From Chloroflexota bacterium (GTDB taxonomy: Bacteria > Chloroflexota > Dehalococcoidia > UBA3495), in contig JACZRM010000012.1 in NCBI GenBank assembly GCA_022576105.1, forward strand, positions 1-17,062: DNA of 17,062 bases. Reading direction: 5' to 3'. Below, piece after piece: positions 5,016 through 14,034 of this stretch. The notes under the pieces are model-generated. The model worked only from the letters and a program-made list of their open reading frames with translations, searched no databases and was not told the origin of the DNA. The first letter of the stretch is position 1, and each line of letters begins with the position of its first letter. The translations under genes were made by a program, and so were the position numbers.

Positions 5016-7235
5016 ATGACCGCGTATCTGTTTCTACCTCTGCTGGCTTTCGGCATTAACGCGGCTCTGTGCCTGGCGGTGCTGTGGGGACACGCCAGCA
5101 AACCCGCCCATCGGGTCTTCACCTTGTTCCTGGCGAGTATGGCTGTATGGGGCGGGACCATCTTCCTCATGCGTTCCTCGTCCACTGCGGAGGCCTCTTT
5201 CATCTGGGACAAATTGGCGTTGGTGAATTTCGCCCTGATTGCGGTGTTCTTTCTGCATTTCACCTATTTATTCGCCGGAAACCGCGTCCCGCGAAAGATA
5301 ATCGTCGGCGGTTACGCCATAATTCCCATCGTTGCGGTGCTGGCGTTCACCAATATGGTCGCGGAAGGAATGCAGACCAAGGTCTACGGGTACGCACCCA
5401 TTCCCGGGTTGTTATTTCCCTTGTACCTGGTACTGGCCTACTCGTGCATGTTACTGGCACTATGGAACCTGATTGGCGCCTACCGCCGTCCCACTTCCCA
5501 GGCCCAACGGAACCAGGCCGGCTATCTGATTACGGCCTCTGCCTTCTTCTTGCTGGGCGGCGTCAACGATATTCTGCCGTTGTTGGGCCTGACGGTCTAT
5601 CCGCTGGGTATGGTTGGCAACATTTTGTTTGCCATTCTAGCCAGTGTTGCCATTACCAGACACCGTCTGCTGGACATCCAGGTAGCTCTGCGGAGAAGCG
5701 TCGGCTTTCTGCTGGTAATAATCTTGATGGCGGGCGTTTATGTCCTGGCGTCTCTGGGGGTTCAACAAGCATTTGACAGCAATATCCTGACCGTGTCATT
5801 CACCATCGGCGTAGGGATAATTGTTTTGGGCTATTTAGTTTTCTCGCCATTTCTGGGTCGAGTGCAAGATGCCATCGACCGGGCTTTTTTGAGAAAACGC
5901 TGGGCCCCCCTGCAGGAACTGCTCCAATTTACCACCGAGACCAACAATATCACCGATTTGAGTGCGCTGGCATTTTCCCTGCTCAAGTTGGTACAGCGAG
6001 CCATGGACACCGAGGTCGTGGTGCTGCTGCAAGCAAATCGAAGCTACGACTTACCCTGGACTGCAGTGGCAGTGGGAACCGATGCCCTGATACCACCACA
6101 CCTCAACGGCAGAAATCCCTGGCTGCAACGAATGGCCAAAGAGGACCGCGCCTACCCGGCCGAGGAGATGTTCGCTTTGCCAGAGTGGCAAAGCGCGCCG
6201 TTCATGGTGCGGGCGCAAATTGAAGGTTTGGAAATAAAGGTTTTCCTGCCGCTAAGGTATAACGGAGAACTGACCGGGCTGCTTTTGTTGGGCGCCAAGT
6301 CCACACAGCGGGATTACTCCCTGGAGGAACTAGACTTATTGGAGGCAGTGGCCCTGCACGCGGCGGCCACCATGGAGAACGCCCGACTTTACGAGGAGCT
6401 CAGATTACAACTGCGCGAGCTGAAGGAGACCCAAGCCCAGTTGGTGCAGTCGGGGAAGCTGGCCTCGGTGGGGACACTGGCAGCCGGAGTTGCTCACGAA
6501 GTTAATAACCCCCTCTTCGCGATTTCGGGCATGACCGAGCTTTTGTTGTCCGATCCGGAACGCCACCTGAAGTCGGAGCAGGCTGAAGAATACGTTACCA
6601 TAATCGCCGAAATGTCCCAGCGCATCGCCAAAGTGGCCCAGGGTATGCTGGCTTTCTCCCGCAACGATCAGGTCATGTCGCCGGTGTGTCTCAACGACGT
6701 AGCCGACAACACACTGAGTTTGATGGAGCACAAGCTTCGGTCCGGTGGAATTAACGTGGTCCGGGAATACCAACCAGACCTGCCTCATATCCAGGCAGTG
6801 GCCAATCAACTGGAACAGGCTTTGATGAACCTGATTATGAATGCCGCCGACGCGATGGGCGAGTCTGGCACATTAACTCTTGGGACCGGATTTTCCGACA
6901 ACCAAGTCTGGATTTCCTGCACTGATACTGGGACCGGAATTGCCGCGGAAGACATGGACAAAATTTTCGACGCCTTTTTCACCACCAGGCCGGTGGGCAA
7001 GGGCACCGGCTTGGGATTGCACATTACTCACCAGATTGTTGAGAATCTAAATGGTGAAATAATGGTGAACAGTGAAGAAGGGATGGGAACAACATTTACC
7101 ATCGCACTCCCGCTGACGCCGGCAGACAACTCGGACCCCAACGGTATGGTCACTTTGTCCTCCACGCCAGAGCAGCGAATACTGACCCAAAATCAAAGCC
7201 ACATTTCGGCGCATTCATCCCCAAAACCATCATAA
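5016..7235 (+). CDS. Membrane sensor histidine kinase with N-terminal 7TM region and GAF-like domain
   Basis: This 739-aa sensor is the likely partner of the response regulator that follows it. Residues 1 to about 225 form seven membrane helices of the 'histidine kinase N-terminal 7TM' type. Two more hydrophobic stretches follow (about 228-250 and 255-282). Residues about 295-460 look like a GAF domain, and a short coiled coil with 'ELKETQAQLVQSGKLASVG' leads to the H box 'AAGVAHEVNNPL' with phospho-acceptor H494. The ATPase domain has the N box 'NLIMNAADAM' (605-614), G1 'DTGTGI' (637-642) and G2 'GKGTGLGL' (661-668). All catalytic motifs are intact. About 50 polar residues follow the last beta strand and are probably disordered. 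The ligand is unknown. A GAF domain suggests a small-molecule or redox cue in addition to a membrane signal. Confidence 0.9.
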   Translation: MTAYLFLPLLAFGINAALCLAVLWGHASKPAHRVFTLFLASMAVWGGTIFLMRSSSTAEASFIWDKLALVNFALIAVFFLHFTYLFAGNRVPRKIIVGGYAIIPIVAVLAFTNMVAEGMQTKVYGYAPIPGLLFPLYLVLAYSCMLLALWNLIGAYRRPTSQAQRNQAGYLITASAFFLLGGVNDILPLLGLTVYPLGMVGNILFAILASVAITRHRLLDIQVALRRSVGFLLVIILMAGVYVLASLGVQQAFDSNILTVSFTIGVGIIVLGYLVFSPFLGRVQDAIDRAFLRKRWAPLQELLQFTTETNNITDLSALAFSLLKLVQRAMDTEVVVLLQANRSYDLPWTAVAVGTDALIPPHLNGRNPWLQRMAKEDRAYPAEEMFALPEWQSAPFMVRAQIEGLEIKVFLPLRYNGELTGLLLLGAKSTQRDYSLEELDLLEAVALHAAATMENARLYEELRLQLRELKETQAQLVQSGKLASVGTLAAGVAHEVNNPLFAISGMTELLLSDPERHLKSEQAEEYVTIIAEMSQRIAKVAQGMLAFSRNDQVMSPVCLNDVADNTLSLMEHKLRSGGINVVREYQPDLPHIQAVANQLEQALMNLIMNAADAMGESGTLTLGTGFSDNQVWISCTDTGTGIAAEDMDKIFDAFFTTRPVGKGTGLGLHITHQIVENLNGEIMVNSEEGMGTTFTIALPLTPADNSDPNGMVTLSSTPEQRILTQNQSHISAHSSPKPS

Positions 7236-7348
7236 AATACGATTAACTCGTCGCAATCTCCACCCTGCACCAACTATTTCGTATATTATTGCATCGCAAT
7301 TACACCATTACGTTCTGCCCTACAAAGGGAATATGTACTATTTCTTGC

Positions 7349-7399
7349 TGAAATTTGTGTTAAATTTGGTTGAAATACGTGCGGCAATGGTGTTATTCT
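7349..7399 (+). promoter_or_regulatory. Three tandem 11-bp repeats with embedded promoter ahead of the response regulator gene
   Basis: Three abutting 11-mers, TGAAATTTGTG (7349-7359), TTAAATTTGGT (7360-7370) and TGAAATACGTG (7371-7381), have the period of OmpR/PhoB-family binding boxes. The last overlaps a -35 (TTGAAA, 7370-7375), which is followed after 18 nt by TATTCT (7394-7399). This is the usual geometry for activation by such regulators. Self-regulation by the gene downstream is inference. Confidence 0.55.
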
Positions 7400-7468
7400 T
7401 TCACCAATGTTCACATTTTGCATTGCCTCATCGCGGACTCGCACCCTCAATCTCCGAGATGAAGCCAT

Positions 7469-8173
7469 ATGACTAAGATACTGCTAGTAGATGATGACCC
7501 GCCAATGGTGGGCTTCTTGGAGCGTTTGTTTGGCGACTCAGGTTACCAGACGTTAAGCGCCTTCGATGGCATAACCGCCCTCAGAGAATTTTTTACCGCG
7601 CGTCCTGACGTGGCGATAATCGACATATTGATGCCGCATATGGACGGGTTCGAGTTGTGCCGTCGAATCCGCGAGATATCACATATCCCCATCATTGTGC
7701 TGACCGGGTTAGAGCAGGTTTCCGAAAAGGTTAATGCGTTTAACGCCGGAGCCGACGATTACGTGGTCAAGCCGGTAAGCGGCCGGGAATTGCTGGCCCG
7801 GGTTGAAGCTTGTCTCCGCCGCGCCCAGTGGCCACCCGCCGCCGAGTCCTCCTCGGTCTATACCGACTCCCATTTGACGGTGGATTTCACCAGGCGTGAG
7901 GTCTACGTGAACGGGGAGAGCAAGGACCTTACCCCAATTGAGTATGCCCTGCTGAACCTGTTTGTACAGCGGCCAGGTGAGGCGCTTTCACTGGAGTACC
8001 TGTTGACCAATGTTTGGGGACGGGAGTACGACACTTTTGACCTGGTGAAGTGGCACATTAGCAACTTACGCAAGAAGCTCAAGAATGGCGCCGATGATTC
8101 CGGTGACGAAGATTCTTCGTATATTGTCACGGTTCGGGGCTACGGGTACCGGTACAAAACCCCGGCTGAGTAA
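7469..8173 (+). CDS. OmpR/PhoB-family response regulator
   Basis: This 234-aa protein has a standard receiver (res 1 to about 118) and a winged-helix DNA-binding domain (about 130-232). Acidic residues D8, D9 and D10 and phospho-acceptor D52 ('IIDILMPHMDG'), switch residue T79 and K101 ('DDYVVKP') are all present. The output domain shows 'LTPIEYALLNLFVQRPGEALS', 'DLVKWHISNLRKKL' and the closing 'TVRGYGYRY'. It should be phosphorylated by the upstream kinase and then bind 11-bp direct repeats as a dimer or tandem dimers. It begins 233 nt after the kinase, so it probably has its own promoter as well. Targets beyond its own box are unknown. The neighbouring efflux operon lies on the opposite strand, converging with it. 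Confidence 0.93.
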   Translation: MTKILLVDDDPPMVGFLERLFGDSGYQTLSAFDGITALREFFTARPDVAIIDILMPHMDGFELCRRIREISHIPIIVLTGLEQVSEKVNAFNAGADDYVVKPVSGRELLARVEACLRRAQWPPAAESSSVYTDSHLTVDFTRREVYVNGESKDLTPIEYALLNLFVQRPGEALSLEYLLTNVWGREYDTFDLVKWHISNLRKKLKNGADDSGDEDSSYIVTVRGYGYRYKTPAE

Positions 8174-8327
8174 GGCCAAACTCTGGGTACGCTCAATGCC
8201 CAGGCCAGATACAAATAATCACTCAACTATTTGGGATTGGCAAGATTATTCCGCTGCCTGGTTACAAACTGCATCGGGATCGATTCAATGTCTATGATCT
8301 GGTTCATTCCTGCCCAACAGGATATAT

Positions 8328-9974
8328 TCAGTTGCCACTCCGGTAGGTAATGGTGCTGGTTACCGCACTCAACCTGGCCGGAACCTCGACACCCTCAGGC
8401 ACAGTCACCGCGATTCTCACCGGATAGCTCACCACACCCCGTTCAGTGCGAGGTTCTTCAGCCACTTGCACCACCACTCCCTCAAACCGTTGACCCGGCA
8501 GGGAAGCGATTGTGATGTTCGCCTTATCGCCTTCCTTGACCAGGGCTATGTCGATCGCGTCAACCAGACCGTCCACCTCCAGCTGGGTTAAATCAACGAT
8601 TTCCATGACCCGCGACTGATCGTTCACCTTATCGTCCACTGCAACATTTACCAGATAAACCACACCCGCCAGAGGTGACCGAATTATCGCCCCTTCAAAA
8701 TTTTCCAGGGCGTCATCAACCTGGGCTTGGGCGGCCGCGACCGCCGCTTCCTTCACCGCCACATCAAACTTATCCGGCCCATCAAGCAAATCGTTCAGCT
8801 TCTCCTGGGCAACTTTCAGAGCTTGCTCTCGGATTGCCAGCTCGACCTGGTCCGAGCCGACCAGTTCCTCTTCCAGGTCCCGCACCGCCTGGGCCAAAGC
8901 AGCGTCAGCGGCTTCAGCAGCGGCCAAACGTTCTTGAAGCTCCAGGTCTTGATCTACCAGGTCAGACAGGTCGGCCAAGGTATCTTTGGCCTTCACCAGG
9001 TTCGATTCAGCTTGAGCCAACGTGGTGATACGCTTCTGCAGGTCTAGCAGCTTGTTGCCTCGTACAGTCGCCAGTTCGTCCTTGGCCTGCTCCAGATTCG
9101 TCTCGGCTTCCCTCAAAGTGGACCGTATTCGTCGAAGCAGTTCCAAATCGATCCTTTCGTCTTCATCAGCATCGCGAATGGGATTTAGGTAGAAAGCATC
9201 CAAGCTGGCTTCGGCAATGTCAAAAGCGGCTTCTGCGATCGCCCTCTTAACCATAGCGTCGGCAACCGACTCCTCAAAATCATCTTCGAAATTGGCCAGG
9301 CTATCCTTGGCTTTGTCCAGGGCCAGCTCCTTGGCCGACACGTCATCCCGGGCGTTGGCAAAACTCAGAACCTGGTCTCGGTCGAAATATGCGACTATCT
9401 CAAGCGCATTGTCCAGCGCTACTTCTGCCGCGACCTTGGCCTTCTTGGCGGCGGCCAAGTCTTTCTCGTAATCACGCTGAAAGTCGGCCAACTTGTCCGC
9501 TGCGTCCTTTGCATCTTTCCTGGCCTTGGCAATTTTCTCTTCAAATTTGGCCTGTTCCAGGGGAGTAGTGACAAATTCCTCCTTAGCCTCCTCCAAGGCT
9601 TCTTGGGCCGAGTCCAGGTCCAACTGAGCTTGCGCCAAAGTCTGCTCCAGGGTCGAAATTGCGATATCGTCCAGGCTGGCCAGCACTTGACCTTCTCGTA
9701 CCCGGTCGCCTTCCAACACCAATACCGCGCCGACTTTACCAGCCGTTTCAAAGGTCAATTCGAAGGTGCTGGGAAATACCAGCCGGCCGGTCACCGGAAT
9801 CTCCCGGACGGCAGGCTGCTCTTGGACCACGACGTTTCCTGGGCCTGACTCGCTGGCAGCGTCGTCACTCCCGCCGATTATTGTTGTTACCCCGCATCCC
9901 GCTAAGATGATCGCCAGCAGCCCGGCGGCTAACGCGCCCAACCGCCCCGGCCTTAGCCAACTAACGATACTCAT
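8328..9974 (-). CDS. Lipoprotein periplasmic-adaptor (HlyD/AcrA-family) subunit of an RND efflux pump
   Basis: This 548-aa protein has a lipoprotein signal: basic start, hydrophobic stretch, then 'ILAGC' with lipidation at C27. Residues about 50-108 form the first half of the lipoyl/barrel-sandwich domain ('AGKVGAVLVLEGDRVREGQVLASLDD'). Residues about 110-420 are an unusually long, highly charged coiled coil, well beyond the single hairpin of AcrA. Then come the second lipoyl half ('GAIIRSPLAGVVYLVNV') and a beta-barrel domain ending RSGN. It follows the RND gene by 71 nt on the same strand, with GGGAG before the ATG. In a single-membrane cell the coiled coil would reach into the wall or envelope instead of docking on TolC. 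The very long coiled coil is the odd feature. Family call is firm, substrate unknown. Confidence 0.9.
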   Translation of the reverse strand: MSIVSWLRPGRLGALAAGLLAIILAGCGVTTIIGGSDDAASESGPGNVVVQEQPAVREIPVTGRLVFPSTFELTFETAGKVGAVLVLEGDRVREGQVLASLDDIAISTLEQTLAQAQLDLDSAQEALEEAKEEFVTTPLEQAKFEEKIAKARKDAKDAADKLADFQRDYEKDLAAAKKAKVAAEVALDNALEIVAYFDRDQVLSFANARDDVSAKELALDKAKDSLANFEDDFEESVADAMVKRAIAEAAFDIAEASLDAFYLNPIRDADEDERIDLELLRRIRSTLREAETNLEQAKDELATVRGNKLLDLQKRITTLAQAESNLVKAKDTLADLSDLVDQDLELQERLAAAEAADAALAQAVRDLEEELVGSDQVELAIREQALKVAQEKLNDLLDGPDKFDVAVKEAAVAAAQAQVDDALENFEGAIIRSPLAGVVYLVNVAVDDKVNDQSRVMEIVDLTQLEVDGLVDAIDIALVKEGDKANITIASLPGQRFEGVVVQVAEEPRTERGVVSYPVRIAVTVPEGVEVPARLSAVTSTITYRSGN

Positions 9975-10045
9975 TGCAATACTCCCATTCCAGGTCGCGC
10001 TCCATACCGCCCCGCTGGAGCCCCAAGTTACTTACCACCGTCAAT

Positions 10046-13000
10046 TTATCCTTCAGTTGATCTCTGCCTACCCGACAGGAGGTTCGTTAAACCGGAGGAG
10101 ATGGATTCAATTAAATTGGGAATCCCTACGTGCATGATGGTGTAAATCACCGGCACCGCGACCAAGGTCAAAAAGGTTGAACTGACCAGGCCTCCAATTA
10201 CCACCGTTGCCAATTCGGCGCCGATGATGTCGCCTTCTCTTCCCGAGGAAACCGCTAAAGGAAAGAGAGCAAAGGTTGTGGTAAACGCGGTCATCAGGAT
10301 GGGACGGACCCGAGTGCGCCCGCCTTCGATCAACGCGTCATAGACTCCCAGCCCCGATTGCCTCAATTGCTCGACAAAAGTGATCAGCACAATGGCATTG
10401 GTGACCACTACTCCAATCAGCAGCAACAGCCCCATCAACGCCGACAAACTCAAGGTTTTGTCGGTAACCGCCAGGGCTACCAGCGCGCCCACGATGGCCA
10501 GGGGCAGGCTCAAAACCACGATCAAAGGGTCTCTCAATGAACCCAGGCTGGCCACCATCACCAGATAGACCAGGATTACGCCAATCAACATGGCGGTGAA
10601 GACATCCTGGAAACCTTCGTTGATTTGCTCAAATATGCCGCCGGTTTCCACGCCCACACCGGCCGGCAGGTCCAAGGAGGCAATAACCCGCTCTACTGCC
10701 ACTCCCACGGCTCGAGTGTCCTCGGCGGTAATCTCGCCGGAAATGGTCGCCGAGCGCTCCAGGTCAAACCGGCTGATGCTGACCGGGCCTTGCTCGATGC
10801 TGATGTCGCTGATAGAGCCCAGCTTCACCCTCCCCAGCGGCCCTTCGATCTCCAGGTTTTTCAACTCTTCAATATCATCGGCGTCTTCCGGCTGGCCCAT
10901 AACTACAATATCCAGGGTCAGGTCTTGCAAATCGACCTCGCTCACCTTGGCCCCGACGATAAATTGATTGATTTGCCGGCCCACCGCCGCCGTGGTCAGA
11001 CCATATTCCGCCGCGGCATGGGGGTCTACGTTGATGGTTAATTCATCTCGGGCTTCGGACACATCACTGCTGATATTGATCACACCATCAATCGCCGAAA
11101 GCTTTTCCACTAATTCCTTGGCGGTGGCAGATATCGCGGTGAAATTGCTGCCGACTACGGTGATTTCCAGCGCATCGGAGGGAGGCCCGCCGGATATCTC
11201 CGCCACCAGGATACTGACATCATCGGAGACCGGCATTGCCGCTCGAATCTGGTCGGCAATGTCCAGCGGGACGCCCTCCGGGAGTTTGGCAAAGTAACCG
11301 GTTTGGTGAAAGGCTCCTCCCCCCACCGCCTGCCCAAATTGGTCGGAGGCACTGCCCAGAGTCCCCTGATACACCTCTATGTGTCCTGCTTGGCGGAACC
11401 GCTCCAGCACCGCCTCAACCTTGGCAACCTCGGTAAACGTCCGGCTGATGGAACTGCCCACCGGAAGTTCAATATCGATGGTCAGAAACTGCGGCGCGCC
11501 GGCCGGGAAAAAGGTGACTGGAATCACCAGGAGCAACGCCAAGCTGGCGGCCACTACCCCCAACGCGCCAGCCAAGGTGAGAATTTTGTGACCCAGGCTC
11601 CAGACCAGCACCGGAGTATATATGCGCTGCAAATAGGTATCCCGGATATCATCGCCCAGGGCGGACTGCGCCGGGAAATCGCCTTCCCGCATCAGCAGCA
11701 CGCCCAAAACCGGCACCGCGGTCAGCGCCACCAACGTGGACGCCAGCAGCGCAAAACTTACCGACATTGCGAAGGGGGTGAAGAACTCTCCCACCAAACC
11801 TGGGATGAACGCCAGGGGAATGAACACCACAACGGTGCTCAAGGTTGAGGAGACAATGGCCGCTCCCACCTCCCGTGTTCCGACCAGAGCCGCTTGAAAG
11901 CGGTCTTCCCCGCGCTGCATGTGACGGTACATGTTCTCCAGAACGACGATGCTGTCATCCACCACCCTTCCGACGGCGATGGCCAGGCCCGACAGGCTCA
12001 TAAAATTTAGGGACAAATCCGCCGCGCCCATGACCAGGATTCCGGCCATGATGCTGAGCGGTATGGAAACGCCAATAATGGCGGTTGGGCGCAGGGTTAT
12101 GGCCAGACCCCGCAACAAGGTGGGTCGGGTGTTGATTAAGAAAATGAACACCGCGCTAAGGGCAAAGAAGAAACCCAGCATTCCTTCTCTAAGCAAACCG
12201 GAAAGCTGCTCTTCCACTTCTGGGCCGTCGTTTTGCAGGATCAAAATTTCTACATCTGGAGGCAGTCCTACCAGCCGGTCGAGGGCCGCCAGGGCTTGCT
12301 CAGTAACGTCGACAGTATTGGCGTCCGGGTCTTTCAGGACCACCACGCCCAGGCTGGGCTTGCCGTTGGTGCGCGAGATACTGGTGGCCTGGGCGGTGCC
12401 CAGCTCTACTTCAGCAACATCTTTCAGCAGCACCGGGCGATCCCCCCGGCGGCCGGCAACGGGGACTACTCCAAAGGCAGGAATGCCCTCAAAGCCAATG
12501 GTGAGATTGCGGATGTCATCAAGAGAGCCGAACTCATGAGTCGCCCTGATCGGGAAGTTCTTTCCTCCCTGGTCGATATCCCCGCCGGGAAAGCTGGTGT
12601 TGTTTTCCCGAATTGCGGTAGACACCTGCAGCATGGTGAGACCCAGGTCGGCAAGCTTATCGGTATCTACGATAACGTTGACTCGCTCGTCCAACTCCCC
12701 CAGCACGGTGACTTCAGCCACACCGTCAATGCGGTCGATTTTAGGAACAATTACATCATCGACGATGCGTTGGAGCGATGGGATGTCCCGATCGCCCAGA
12801 ATACTGAGTTGAAGCACTGGGAAGGTGTTGTTGTTAATGCGGCTGACCAGGGGGGAGTCCACATTGTCGGGAAAATTGATCCCATTGATATTACTCTCGA
12901 CCGTCCGCTCGGCTTCATCCATATCCTCGCCAAATTCGAAGGTTAAGAGCACAACTGACGTGTTTTCCGACGAGGTAGACTGAATCTGCTTCAGACCTTG

Positions 13001-13225
13001 AATCCCATCGATGGCTTCTTCAATGGGCTCGGTAATCTCCCGCTCGATGGTCTCCGGGTTGGCATTGGGAAAAATTGTGACAATTGTTATGTTGGGGAAT
13101 TCGATATCCGGGAAAAGTTCGCGTTGCAGGCTTCGGTAGGTGACAACCCCAGCCACCAGGACCAGAACGATCACCAGCATGGTTACGGAGCGCCTCCGCA
13201 AGGCTAACCCGGTAAGAAAGGACAC
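10046..13225 (-). CDS. RND-family efflux transporter permease
   Basis: This 1059-aa protein is of AcrB/SwrC type. It has a first membrane helix at about 13-30, a large pore domain, helices 2-6, a second pore domain and helices 8-12. The start shows the family sequence 'LQRELFPDIEFPNITIVT'. Membrane helix 4 carries 'GRVVDDSIVVLENMYRHM' with proton-relay D423 and D424, matching AcrB D407/D408. In helix 10 the AcrB K940 position is T942 ('GVVVTNAIVLI'), as I recall for SwrC-like pumps of Gram-positive bacteria. The GTG start is supported by AAGGAG at 13239-13234. It is the middle gene of marR - pump - adaptor. It probably exports amphiphilic compounds such as lipopeptides, bile-salt-like molecules or drugs, but the substrate cannot be read from the sequence. 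Confidence 0.93.
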   Translation of the reverse strand: MSFLTGLALRRRSVTMLVIVLVLVAGVVTYRSLQRELFPDIEFPNITIVTIFPNANPETIEREITEPIEEAIDGIQGLKQIQSTSSENTSVVLLTFEFGEDMDEAERTVESNINGINFPDNVDSPLVSRINNNTFPVLQLSILGDRDIPSLQRIVDDVIVPKIDRIDGVAEVTVLGELDERVNVIVDTDKLADLGLTMLQVSTAIRENNTSFPGGDIDQGGKNFPIRATHEFGSLDDIRNLTIGFEGIPAFGVVPVAGRRGDRPVLLKDVAEVELGTAQATSISRTNGKPSLGVVVLKDPDANTVDVTEQALAALDRLVGLPPDVEILILQNDGPEVEEQLSGLLREGMLGFFFALSAVFIFLINTRPTLLRGLAITLRPTAIIGVSIPLSIMAGILVMGAADLSLNFMSLSGLAIAVGRVVDDSIVVLENMYRHMQRGEDRFQAALVGTREVGAAIVSSTLSTVVVFIPLAFIPGLVGEFFTPFAMSVSFALLASTLVALTAVPVLGVLLMREGDFPAQSALGDDIRDTYLQRIYTPVLVWSLGHKILTLAGALGVVAASLALLLVIPVTFFPAGAPQFLTIDIELPVGSSISRTFTEVAKVEAVLERFRQAGHIEVYQGTLGSASDQFGQAVGGGAFHQTGYFAKLPEGVPLDIADQIRAAMPVSDDVSILVAEISGGPPSDALEITVVGSNFTAISATAKELVEKLSAIDGVINISSDVSEARDELTINVDPHAAAEYGLTTAAVGRQINQFIVGAKVSEVDLQDLTLDIVVMGQPEDADDIEELKNLEIEGPLGRVKLGSISDISIEQGPVSISRFDLERSATISGEITAEDTRAVGVAVERVIASLDLPAGVGVETGGIFEQINEGFQDVFTAMLIGVILVYLVMVASLGSLRDPLIVVLSLPLAIVGALVALAVTDKTLSLSALMGLLLLIGVVVTNAIVLITFVEQLRQSGLGVYDALIEGGRTRVRPILMTAFTTTFALFPLAVSSGREGDIIGAELATVVIGGLVSSTFLTLVAVPVIYTIMHVGIPNLIESISSGLTNLLSGRQRSTEG

Positions 13226-13370
13226 GCGTTAATCTCCTTGATATTCCAGCCGGATCAATGGGAAATTAGATCCAGCAGTTTTGTTCAATCCCAAGGCAGA
13301 AGCAGACCAAACCTTGAAGACTTGGCAATTACCGGACTGAGTAGGCTACCAACTCAAGCTGATATAACTA

Positions 13371-13853
13371 TTACTCTGTTGCAGAAGACTCCGGAGCACC
13401 TTCGATTCTGGTCTTATCCTGTACCGCACGGCAGAGCAATTCCATTCCCCGCACCACTGTCTCCAGTTCTTCTGTGTCCAGACTTTCTGACAGTTCAACG
13501 ATCCTCATCCGGCCGATGCTCCAGAACCGTTCAATTGCTGCCTGCCCCGGCCCGGTAAGCTGGCAGATCACCACCCGGCGGTCGGCCAGGTCGGGCGTTC
13601 TCTCCACCAGGTCCTTGTCCACCAACCGGTCAATGATGCTGGTGGCGGCCGAAAGTGTGGTGCCCAGGCAGTTGGAGATGCTGCCCATGCGCTGAGGGCC
13701 CTGATGCTGAAGCACCGCCAGGGTCTTGATCTGCGGGATAGTCAGGTCCAGCCCTTCCCACTCATCCAGTGGGCGGCAATGCATCTGCTGGTTCATCTGC
13801 TCAACCAGCTCTACAAACCGCTCGGTCAACTGCTGTTTGTGATTATCCTGCAC
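13371..13853 (-). CDS. MarR-family transcriptional regulator
   Basis: This 160-aa protein has the MarR winged helix: 'LTIPQIKTLAVLQHQGPQRMGSIS', recognition region 'GTTLSAATSIIDRLVDKDLVER' and wing 'TPDLADRRVVICQLTGPGQ', with the typical 'DRR' at the wing tip. Flanking helices would form the dimer interface. It starts with GTG at 13853, with AGGAC just ahead, and leads the efflux operon on the same strand, 145 nt before the RND gene. It is divergent from the LLM oxidoreductase gene. MarR repressors usually bind palindromes in their own promoter and release on binding small aromatic or amphiphilic ligands. Control of the pump, and perhaps of the divergent genes, is the natural reading. Confidence 0.92.
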   Translation of the reverse strand: MQDNHKQQLTERFVELVEQMNQQMHCRPLDEWEGLDLTIPQIKTLAVLQHQGPQRMGSISNCLGTTLSAATSIIDRLVDKDLVERTPDLADRRVVICQLTGPGQAAIERFWSIGRMRIVELSESLDTEELETVVRGMELLCRAVQDKTRIEGAPESSATE

Positions 13854-13883
13854 AACGTCCTAATAGTTCAGGTCAGTCCAAAT

Positions 13884-13913
13884 ATTATATTGATGCGAAT
13901 GATTGACTGTCAA
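13884..13913 (-). promoter_or_regulatory. Near-ideal sigma70 promoter of the marR-efflux operon
   Basis: On the minus strand TTGACA (13913-13908) and TATAAT (13889-13884) are both perfect consensus with an 18-nt spacer. The region is flanked by imperfect inverted sequences GTTCA...TGAAC and GTC...GAC (13866-13918) that could be a MarR operator. A promoter this strong before a repressor gene suggests tight repression. Confidence 0.75.
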
Positions 13914-14034
13914 TGAACAATTCACGCCATATTGCGGGCCTTTGGCGGCTTGGGTCGAGAAACGCATCGATTCTGGAAATTGCCCAGCGGTTGGGGTAGA
14001 CTTGGCCTGGCCGACGGAAGCAAGGAGTCAACCC

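Noticed and set aside
5069..5776. 235-codon plus-strand frame inside the sensor kinase gene
   Set aside because: An alternative-frame shadow. The kinase frame has clear membrane helices through the same stretch.
10625..12946. Several long plus-strand frames opposite the RND gene
   Set aside because: Antisense shadows of a GC-rich, well-conserved transporter gene. None shows a recognisable domain.
13903..14034. Upstream extension of the LLM oxidoreductase frame (44 codons)
   Set aside because: It has no ribosome site, would overlap the marR promoter and does not match the family, whose members begin at MKFGLF. The ATG at 14035 has a good AAGGAG.
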